From contig JAOTOL010000867.1 in the NCBI GenBank assembly GCA_034440575.1, positions 1-64,000 of the forward strand: a stretch of 64,000 nucleotides of DNA, in the 5' to 3' direction. The number at the start of each line of letters is the position of its first letter. Position 1 is the first letter of the stretch. The notes under the pieces were generated by a model. The model did not search any database. It saw only the letters and a program-made list of their open reading frames with translations, and had not been told where the DNA came from. Source of the DNA: Imbricaverruca yamaguchii (Eukaryota > Arthropoda > Thecostraca > Neoverrucidae). Positions 55,722 through 64,000 of this stretch are shown here, in pieces. A program made the position numbers and the translations under genes.

Positions 55722-58535
55722 ACAATAGAGACATTCCACAGTAGCTCAACCGAAAATTTCCCAAATTGCCGTCCAACCATTTTTTATTTTCTTGAAAAGT
55801 TGTGTACCCGGTGTTTCAAGGGCGAACAATTTCATTTATGGTGAACAATTTTTCTTAATTCCCAATATACAGTCCTTGCAATTTTACCAAGGTCAGTGAT
55901 AAAGCCTAACTTTGACGACGCATAAATCCAAGGCTAATAGAGACATTTCATTGAACCTATTTTGGTTGAATTAAGATGAGTCAAGGAACAAGTTGGCTAT
56001 CTCGGATTTTCGATTTTCAATTTATTAGGTCATGTGACTCCGTGACATCGTTTTTGCGTCGTGACCTTGACCTTTTGGATGCTGAAATTAAAACTTTCGT
56101 GTGATGAGCATTTAAGCCCCATTCATGCCTTTTCATATATATACATTCAAAACGAGGGGTTCGACCTGCAAAAATCACTTTTGGGGCTCGCAATGTTCAC
56201 ACAGCACGCTGTTTGGGACCCCTGCCCGCCGATAACTTCGCATCTAGTTGGCATACGGTGTCGAAATGGTCCAAAGTGGCCCCTGATGACGAAGCCTGTC
56301 AGTTGGTTTCTGCTACACTGACATCAAGTCACAAGGTCACATGGCATTTGGCGTTCAAGGTCATCTGAGGTCACGAACTCGTTTATGGCTGTAACTTTGC
56401 CCCTAATAACTTTGCCATCGACATTGCTGTGTGTGATTCAGAAAATCGTGACTGCATGATGGATGAGTGTCATGAGTGTCCAGGTGAGGAAGGTGTGATG
56501 AACATGTTGAACATACTAGTCGAAGAGCGAGACAATGACGACGTTGACAGTGAGGAGGAGGTCCACTACAAGCGGTGGGACAGCACTGGTCGCTGCACGC
56601 TCCAAGAAATCGTCGCAAGCCAGGGCGAGTGCATCGATAGACTGAGGTCCGCCATAGTGAAGCTGACAAGTCATCACTTCAAGGCGAAGGCTCAGTCAAC
56701 GCCCTTCAAGCATCTGAAGGAGAACGTTGAAGATGGCGAAGTGATTGTTCAAGGAGACTTTGTCGAGAACGTCTCCTTCGTGGTGCAGGATGCCGCCCAA
56801 GGTTTACACTGAGACACAGCACGGAGCACCGTGCACCTGTTCGCGGTGTACTGGCGCCAAGACGGAGAGCAGCGACATCCGAGAGCTTCTCCGTGATATC
56901 TGACGCCACAAAGCATCAACTAGCACTGGCACGACTTCCTGCGCCAACTGGTACCAGCAATAAAGGAAGAGGTTCCCGGACTCATGAAAATTCATCACTT
57001 CACGGACGGATGCGCTGCGCAATACACAAACAAGTACAGCTTCGCGAATGTGTGCTATCATGACATCGACTTACCTGGTGTGACATCTGAGTGACACTTT
57101 TTGCGAGGTCCCACGGAAAGGGAGTGTGCGATGGTAGAGGCGGCACCATGAAACGCGCCACGTACCTCGAGAGCCTGCGGTGCCCGGTAAAAGATCAAAT
57201 CCTCACACCAGAGGACATGTATCGATTTCTCGCCGAGCAGCTTGTGACAAAGATCAAGTTTTTCTATGTCACAAAAGAGGAAGTGCAGAAGGCTGAGCAG
57301 GAGCTGGTTGGTTAGTTATTGGAGTTTAGGGGCGCATCGACTGCCGAGGTCATGCAGCGCCCGAGCAGGAGCTGAATGGCCGTTTCACCAAAGCCGTTAC
57401 GATCAAGGGAACAAGAAAGCACCACAGGTTCTGCCCTGTGAGTCAGAGAATAATGCGGATCCACATTCTCTCAGAAGACAAGACTGGCAAGCATGTCACG
57501 GTGTTGAGGTGATATGTTGGTGCGCTTGTATAGTATTCTATCGATAGGAATATGTCAATAGACACCTGCCATTTTACGTATAATTACGCAATCAGTACAA
57601 GAACACAAGGTCGTCAAACATGTCAAAGTGTTGAGGCGATATGTTGATGCGCTGGTGTCGTGTTGTTCTATCGATAGGTATGTGTACATGTCAATAGGCA
57701 CCTGTGATAGTATCGGTGACCTGGCCTCAGGTCACGTGACATAACTTGACCCATCGGGGTCATCCCATGTATCACTGTAACCGTATCGATGTTACGAACA
57801 CAATAGCATCGAGTTCAGCTGTTTAGCTCATCTAGGGATACAGTTTTAACCCGAAATATATTCGTGACCGCAGATCCCATGACCTTGAACACCTAATGTC
57901 AATGCAACCTTATGACCTGATGGCAGCATAACAGGCACCAACCGACAGATTTCGTCGTCGGGAGTCACTCTGGACCATTTCGAAACCGTATGCCAAATAG
58001 ATGCGAAGTTATCGACAGACAGGTGGCTCAACCAGCGTGTTGTGTCAGCATTGCGATGCCCAAAAGTACTTTTTATAGGCCGAACCCCACGTTTTTTGTT
58101 TATTTATTTAAAATGGCCTGAATGGGGCTCAGATCTTCATCAGACGAAAGTTATAATTTCAGCAGCCAAAAGGGCAAGGTCACGCAGAAAATGATAGGTC
58201 ACCAGGTCACATGACCTAATAAATTGAAAATAAAAAATCCGAGATAGCCAACTTGTTCCTTGATTCATCCCAATTCAACCCAAAAACGTTCAATGAAATA
58301 GCTCTTTTAGCCTCGGAGTTGTGGGTCGTCAAAGTTAGGAAAATCATGCACTTTAATTTAAGCCTCCTCACCGACCTTGGGAAATTTGCCAAGACCGTAT
58401 CATGGGAAATATCTTGGGGGGAATTTTTTAACATCATAAATGAATTGTTCGCCCTTGAAAGCCTAAGTACACAACTTTTCAAGAAAATAAAAAATGGTCG
58501 AACGGCACCCACCGGTTGAGTTACCATGGAATGCC
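55722..58535. mobile_element. Transposon with ~0.7-kb inverted arms and a DDE-like ORF
   Basis: The left arm (55722-~56400) is repeated in reverse at ~57830-58535. The shared words include GAGxCATTCCAxxGTAxCTCAACCG at the tips, ATTTTTTATTTTCTTGAAAA, GGAACAAGTTGGCTATCTCG, TTCAATTTATTAGGTCATGT, ATAACTTCGCATCTA and CGAAATGGTCC. The arms enclose a decayed coding region. Insertion was into family G copy 3. The arms carry many AGGTCA/TGACCT words. Long arms suggest a Mutator-like or foldback type, but a target-site duplication could not be confirmed. Confidence 0.8.
56405..57360 (+). pseudogene. DDE-like transposon-associated protein, N-truncated and frameshifted
   Basis: Reads CDSENRDCMMDECHECPG (a Cys-rich motif near 56430-56483), HHFKAKAQSTPFKHLKENVE (~56672), GDFVENVSFVVQDAAQG (56755-56805) and, after shifts, VHLFAVYW (~56832), FSVISDATKH (~56888), HHFTDGCAAQYTNKYSFANV (~56995-57052), SHGKGVCDGRGGTMKR (~57110-57155) and KIKFFYVTKEEVQKAE (~57253). 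This order matches a family of large uncharacterised proteins common in arthropod and cnidarian genomes. The spaced acidic residues (GDFVEN, FTDG, CDGxGG) suggest an RNase H-like fold, by inference. The N-terminal half is missing, and a TGA at 56811 and other frame breaks occur. Confidence 0.65.
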
Positions 58536-59079
58536 TCAACAGCGATACTGCTGCCCAATCTGCCTGCGGCAGCCGTTGAAGGTATAGTCAATGTTTCCAG
58601 TTGTTCGAGATAAGATGTGTTGTACCCAGTTCGGAGTGCATGCGCAGGAGCAGCTGGAACGACTGCTGGTATCCGAGCTGTTGACGGGGATCTAGGGCTT
58701 CCATGATGGCCACTCGCGATTGCGCCAACCTGCGCCTCAATGTGTCAAGACGGGCTACGAACCTGGACTCTGGGCCTTCACATTATCCGTATCTACGTGG
58801 TGGTCGACAAAGAAAGGCTTGCCACCAGCAGGTCGAACTTGGTGCTGCCTTTTTGAATTCCAACCGCCTGAAACGCACAGTCCGTCTGCGTCGGCCGGAG
58901 ATATGTCCTCTCCGAAGGAAAGAGACAACTGATAGCCCGAACGCGGCCCGCTGCTGGCGTGCAGGAGTCAAGAGTCAGGAGTCAGGGGTCAGGCGTCAGG
59001 AGCAGATACAAGGGGAAGGGAACTGCCCCCTTCCATGGCAGGGGGCATGTTCCTCCCTGCGATGGAACGTGGTCGCTCC

Positions 59080-59740
59080 TCCGGCCAGAAAAGGTACCCC
59101 TCCGGGAAGGCTTCAGTGAACTCCTATATTTATTATAGTCAGGAGCGTCCCCCTCGAAAGAATGCATAAACGCCTCTTCCGTGTGCTCGAATGGACTCCC
59201 CTATAATATTTCTGCCAGAGCCTACCCTCGGAAGGAAAAGACACCCGTCAAGCCAGGAGCGGGTTCAGAAAATGTTGTGAGGGAAATGTTGTCTCTTGGA
59301 AGGGGGGCTCCAGCTGAAATAATTTGAGGAGTGGGGCGCACTTGGACCTTTTCGGAGGGGACCCTTAACCTTCCAAGGTGGGTCTCTAATTGAACAAAGT
59401 CAAAGGGATTCACCCAAACAAGCTGAATAGGGGCCTTTTCCTTCCATGCTGCACCTCTGGCTGAATAATTCGAGGGGAATACACTCGAGCACACTGAAAG
59501 GACGCCTTTTACACTGAGTGGGGCACCTCTGGCTAACAATACGATGGCGAAGCACTCGAGCTTTCCCGAAGTGGAGCCCTTTCCCAGCCGAAGGGACACC
59601 AATTTCAATGGGGGCATATGCCTCCGATGCCATTCCTGTATCCACCCCTGTCTCCAGGTACTTTTGCAGTGACGCTCCTCCGGAGAAATGGCGCCCCTTC
59701 AGACAGGTGCCGCCATTACAACTTCTGAGTCTGTCCACTG
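59080..59740. repeat. Degenerate ~72-bp tandem repeat
   Basis: Four to six diverged units: CCTTTxCxTTCCAxxxTGxxxCTCTxxxTGAAxxA, then an AAxxACTCGAGC-like half. The clearest units start near 59355, 59427, 59503 and 59576. Each carries CACCTCTGGCT(G/A)A, an ACTCGAGC word and a GGxxCCTTT word. Unit starts and length are approximate. Confidence 0.55.
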
Positions 59741-59749
59741 CAGAAGTCT

Positions 59750-61590
59750 CCGGCGCTGGCAAGCCCGCGGCGCTACACACGTTCAAGTGTCAAGTTTTTA
59801 CACTTGCTTTTTTTTACATCATCGTGCTCTTCCCGGAGCTATAGCATGGGGTACCCATCACCCGATGTATAATCTTTATAGTGGGGAATCATTATCTTCG
59901 GATATATTTCGGTTTCCATGTGTGTTAATATACCTTCTTCAGCATTATCCGTGACTTGTACTATAACGACTGCATTGCCCATTTCACCGGCACGTACGTA
60001 TTTGTGAGTGGAGACGCATACGTATTTTACCATAAAAAACATAGGACATACACAGCGGGTAGACAAGATACATTGATGCTTCTTAGAACATCTGCAGAGA
60101 ACCGCAAAATAAAATAGAAGCAGCAAAAAATATTGCACCTGCAGTGCAATTAGCATACGACAAATTAGAACCATCTTCATTTCGTGATATCGGCGAATCA
60201 GACAGCCAAACAGAAAGTGGTGCACATTTGATCCCTTGCAGTGTACTTACCTGTTGTTATTCCGGCCTTCTCATTTGCAGAAACCAGGCTTGCTCGCTTG
60301 TAGCCTGGTTTTGTTCTCCGCATTGCTTTTTCTCCCACCCATGTGTATTGGGTTCTTTTCCTAGACAGCTGTGCAGTCTCACACCATCGGTAAGACTTCA
60401 AGATTGATAGCCAACATAGCAAGTGTGCGTTTGTGATTATACAAGCACCAAGTATGCATCTTAAAAGCTTTCGTTTCACGTTGGTGACGAACGGCCTAAT
60501 TCTATATCGACATTTGTTCTGCTACTTCAGTTTAGAAACGCTATGAGACCTGGATTGATATCCTTTTACATCGCTCACGACGGTTGCATTATTACACCTG
60601 ATGCATGCCCTTATTAGTAGGCCACTGATACTGGCGGCGGGGCTGAGGCTACAGTGGTGTAATATGATCGGATACATGGGTGTGCCATTAGGGCGGGCCA
60701 TACTCTGGTGCCAACATGAGTCCCAATGAAATTCTAACATGAGGGGCGTCTAAGTGATATAGTTTATCAGGAGAATTAAAATTTGAACATATTTCTTCTC
60801 GGATGGGATACCTCTAACCTACATCGTTCATGTATTTATAAGCCGCCAATTTTACCCTTTCGAAACCATATTTAAGATAATCGGTAAAAAAAATAAAAGA
60901 TAAAAGTATAAGATTAAGATAAGAAAAATCGAAAAAATGGAAAATCATGCATATTGACAAAGCCAAATCAAGTTTACATCTATTTTTGTTAACTGACGAA
61001 CTGCATGCATATTACTGGATAAGAGCACAAGGAACAATTCGTGACTTATCGAACAATGTTAGGTTGCCAAAGTCCTGCTTTCACTAATTCTTGGACATAA
61101 GCCTTATACCGGTTTCATGGACCCTGACACCTCTTTTCCTGTGAGAAGTACTAAGCCAAAACAGATGTCACCATTTCAACAACTCTTTTAATAAGTCGTG
61201 TGTGGCAAAGCCAGCTGAGCACCATCATTGGGGGTTTATGAAGATTTTCACTTCCGAGATGCTTAGGGAGCAGATGAGAGGTGACTCTGACCCGAAATTT
61301 GAGCAACTGATAAAGTCACCAATGCCAAAAACATCGTGATTGATGGGTATGGTGGTGTTCTCAATTGTGATCAAATTCCATAACCATAGGTCAATTTATT
61401 CAAAGTCAAATGAGGTCACATATGCCATAGTTGGCTAGATTTGTGTGGCTTGGATCGTGATGGATCGCTGCGATTTTGTGTATGTGATCAAAAATGGGCA
61501 TCAATGATGTTTTGAACATAACAATGATTCAATACAGATGACAGATCCGGGACTTGACCCCAGGTCACCAATATATCAGCACTTTATCGG
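59750..61590. other. No recognised gene
   Basis: About 1.8 kb without a supported gene. The stretch 61270-61590 is enriched in GGTCA/TGACC words (TGACTCTGACCCG, AGGTCAATTTATT, GAGGTCACATATG, TTGACCCCAGGTCACC), resembling the arms of the 55.7-kb element, so it may be a diverged relative. Confidence 0.35.
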
Positions 61591-61609
61591 GTCAGTTACG
61601 GGTTCCATT

Positions 61610-61665
61610 TGCCGGAAACGGGCCGCCCGCCCGCCAGTCTGGCAGGCGGCCCGGCACAATCGGCT
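61610..61665. repeat. GC-rich hairpin
   Basis: GGGCCGCCCGCCCGCC, spacer AGTCTG, then GGCAGGCGGCCCGG forms an imperfect 14-16 bp stem just left of the 16-bp inverted array. Function unknown. Confidence 0.6.
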
Positions 61666-61804
61666 TCACGAAGAAATGGCTGAAGTACATGAATGATGCA
61701 TGGAAACGTATGCATGACAAAAATTGTATGTAGGAATGTATGGAATGTATGTGACATGTTGTCTGACACACATATGACATGTATGTGTTGACATATCTCA
61801 TATG

Positions 61805-62540
61805 ACATGCACGTAGGACAAATGTACGTATGGCAGATGTACGTAAGCAAATGTACGTAAGCAAATGTACGTAAGCGCAAATGTAGTTGTGGCAATTGTA
61901 CGGAAGCGCAGATGTACGTATGGCTAATGTACGTAATCGCAAATCTACGCATGCGCAAAAGTACGTAAACGCAAATTTACGTAAGCGCAAAAGTACGAAA
62001 GAACAAATGTACGTAAGAGCAAAAGTACGTAAGCGCAAACGTACGTCAGTGCAACAATACTTAAACGTAAAAGAATGTAAGAGGAAATTTACTTATGAGC
62101 TAATGTACGTACATTTAGGCTTACGTGCCTTTGCGTTTACACACATTTTGTGAGGTGCATATGTCATAGGTACATTTGCCCTTACGTACATTTGCGCTTA
62201 TGTCCGTACCTTTGCGTACGTATACGCACGCATACGTACCTTTGCGGATAAATACATTTGCCCTTATGCACATTTGCGCATACATACTTTTGCGCGTACG
62301 TACATTTGCACTTACGTACATTTGGCCACGTTTTTGCCCTTAGTCATTTGCGCTTACGTATTTGGTTTTGTGTATTTGGCTTACGTACATTTGCGCATAC
62401 GTACTTTTGCACATACGTACATTTGCCATACGTACATCTGCGCTTACGTACAATTGTCATACTTGAATCTTCGCTTACGTACATTTGTTTTCGTGCATTT
62501 GCGTACGAACATCTGCAATACTTACATTTGCTTTGTGTAC
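61805..62540. repeat. Head-to-head inverted array of a 16-bp unit
   Basis: Left half (61805-62112): about 18 units of GCGCAAATGTACGTAA. Right half (62115-62540): about 25 units of the reverse complement, TTACGTACATTTGCGC. The polarity switches near 62113, where the two orientations meet. Each unit contains the small palindromes TACGTA and GCGC. The array is open in several frames on both strands but has no protein meaning. Confidence 0.9.
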
Positions 62541-62978
62541 ATTTGTTCGGCTACCGTTGTTTTCATGTATGTAGTCAAGATAGTTCCCCTTATTTCCATT
62601 TATTTGCTTCCACGGAAGGCACAGTGTTCCCATCTTGATCTGTTTGACTGTACTGGATTCCTGTTTCTTGAGCCTCATTTATGTCGCATTGATTTTGTGA
62701 CGTCAGCATTCTGCACATGTTCGGGCCCCATTGCATTCTTGATTCCATGGTTAAGCAAGACTCATCATTTTTCTTACCAAGTTCTGTTCAATCTATTGCT
62801 ATCTAACAGGAATTTCTGATTATATGTGGATGGTCTTCATTACCTATAAAGTTGCAGGATCTGTGCATGTCTGATTGAATGGAGCGGGTTAAAGGACAGC
62901 GACATACTTCAGATTCTTATTTTCTGCATTGCGAAGGCCACACGTCATACATCATCCTGTGTAGTACTATTCTTAATC
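62541..62978. other. No recognised gene
   Basis: Ordinary AT-rich sequence between the inverted array and family D copy 5. Nothing supportable. Confidence 0.4.
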
Positions 62979-63803
62979 CGCGCCGTCTTTCCGGTCAAAT
63001 CCTCACACCCCGTCTGGGGGGGCGGTTGAAGACCCCGTCTACAATCCAAACTAAGCATCGCATGAAAACGAAGGAGGTGTCATCGGAAAGCGCTCGACAA
63101 GTAGGGTCCGGGTTCACCCCTCAATAAAGGTTTGCCCCAAAAGTGACGTCACCAGGGGGGCTAGATTTTCACGACTTGCATTATGTTTTTTTACTCTGGG
63201 GCGTTCATTTTAGGGGATGTATGACAAAAAATGTAATTGAAATGAGAAAAGGACAGCGAAATGGACTAGGGCTATAATTGTTTCGGCCATCAATTTTTTT
63301 GTGAAATTTCAAAAGTTTGAGTTTTCAAGTTTTCTTTACTTTTCCTTTTTCATTGTGTAGAGCAGACCAAGAAACGTTGTTCGAAGTCGACTTTCCCTAA
63401 TAAAAAATGTTTACTTTGGCCAGAATCCTGTGTTTGAACTGCAATATGGCAAATACGCAAAATTTATATGTAGTTAAAAACAAAACAAAAATGACAAATT
63501 AAACTCGTACGCTTTGTTGCATCCGTAAGGATAAGGAAACGCTGAAAGTGTCATCAAAATATCTGTATCCATTAAGGCGTGACGACTGGTTGAACTTTTT
63601 TGGATCTGACCTCACTTGACCTTGACTAACTCGTTGACCCTAGATGATCTGACCTAGAAATGTTGCATCAGCATGTCAAATTGATGTGTGAAAAGGTATG
63701 CAAAATTTGGGCGGGCTACCTCGCGCTGTTCGTCCGCTATCCGCGAAAAACCTGAGGGGGAACGGTTGAAGACCCCCCTCCCCCCCCCCCGAGAGGGTCA
63801 AGG
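62979..63803 (+). repeat. Family D interspersed repeat, copy 5
   Basis: Best forward copy: CGCCGTCTTTCCGGTCAAAT, GGCGGTTGAAGACCCC, then GGAAAGCGCTCGACAAGTAG. Near the end TGACCTCACTTGACCTTGAC, CTATCCGCGAAAAACCTGAG and GGTTGAAGACCCCCC occur. The word GGTTGAAGACCCC lies near both ends in direct orientation. Non-coding. Confidence 0.85.
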
Positions 63804-64000
63804 TGGAGTTAGTTCATTCTATCCTATAGACATGCAATAGTTGATTATCTCCCTCTTGGTTTCTTCTTTATCCAGTTGAAAATAATCAGCTGCCTTATTT
63901 TACGTCCTACTGCCATTTGTTGTCCCGTTGTGGTGTCATTTTAGTTCATGCTTTCATTTGTTCATGAAATGTCCTGTATCGGCATTCACTTCTCCAAAAT
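63804..64000. other. No recognised gene
   Basis: End of the window; AT-rich with no ORF of note. Confidence 0.5.

Larger units (their letters stand above)
55660..59010 (-). repeat. Family G repeat, copy 3, split by a long-armed transposon
   Basis: Left part 55677-55721 (GGTGGCCAGTTGGACCAGAG, then GAGC) and right part 58536-59010 match adjacent positions of copy 1 around 32880-32920. The minus-strand frame reads STAAAGRLGSSIAV up to the right edge of the insertion and IVSGSSSGPTGHRS from the left edge. Copy 1 has STAATGSLDGIIAAV and TGGSSGPTGCRS joined. The family G ORF was thus interrupted within a few codons. Confidence 0.75.

Overview
This is a repeat-dense, gene-poor eukaryotic nuclear window. 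It is most likely from an arthropod, and I lean towards a crustacean. I infer this from the mix of RNase H-bearing I/Jockey-type non-LTR retrotransposons, crustacean-like CR1 elements, Tc1-like and TTAA-type DNA elements, very long (TA)n tracts and many coding-like minisatellites. No operons, ribosome binding sites, rRNA, tRNA or CRISPR arrays were seen. The only convincing host gene is a WSCD-type (sialate O-sulfotransferase-like) sulfotransferase on the minus strand at 37.63-38.86 kb.

Layout. 0.7-6.46 kb: a nearly complete but frameshifted I-like retrotransposon (element A: gag, endonuclease, RT, RNase H, TAAC tail). 7.0-10.0 kb: three tandem copies of a repeat (family E). One is split by a 1,019-bp element with TTAA target duplications and the next is split by an ~810-bp interspersed repeat (family D). 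11.0-11.4 kb: a 27-bp minisatellite beside a possible ubiquitin-protease fragment. 13.7-21.5 kb: a second retrotransposon (element B), split in its endonuclease domain by a 4.3-kb insertion that carries an oppositely oriented, internally deleted LINE (element F). 21.6-22.7 and 25.2-25.5 kb: dense clusters of the palindrome CACGTG. 25.75-28.2 kb: a CR1-like LINE (minus). 29.0-30.5 kb: a 21-bp minisatellite, then degenerate ATTCC-type satellite. 32.0-33.4 kb: a repeat (family G) with an unrecognised conserved ORF and an expanded 12-bp minisatellite. 33.4-34.3 kb: the 3' end of another I-like element. 35.3-36.4 kb: a Tc1-like transposase split by a 26-bp minisatellite.

37.6-39.0 kb: the sulfotransferase. 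39.5-41.2 kb: a foldback element with ~100-bp inverted ends, then a family D copy. 42.3-43.9 kb (minus): a gag with three zinc knuckles. 45.2-46.3 kb (minus): a gag remnant related to element B, with a 42-bp minisatellite in its proline-rich tail. 46.3-47.5 kb: a second CR1 copy. 47.5-54.1 kb: five long (TA)n tracts, another family D copy and a decayed RNase H. 54.3-59.0 kb: two more family G copies. One is split inside its reading frame by a 2.8-kb element with inverted arms of ~0.7 kb around a decayed, DDE-like 'SDG..QYxNK / HGKGxxDGxGG' protein. 59.1-59.7 kb: a degenerate ~72-bp tandem repeat. 61.8-62.5 kb: a head-to-head inverted array of a 16-bp unit. 63.0-63.8 kb: the fifth family D copy.

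The mobile elements are nested, and their insertions can be ordered in time. Almost every element ORF carries frameshifts or stops. Some may be assembly indels, since one minisatellite shows runs of deletion-only errors. The best candidates for something undescribed are the long-armed DDE-like element, the family G ORF found at three loci, the TTAA elements with an internal paralogous empty site, and the unusual density of AGGTCA half-sites and CACGTG palindromes inside repeats.
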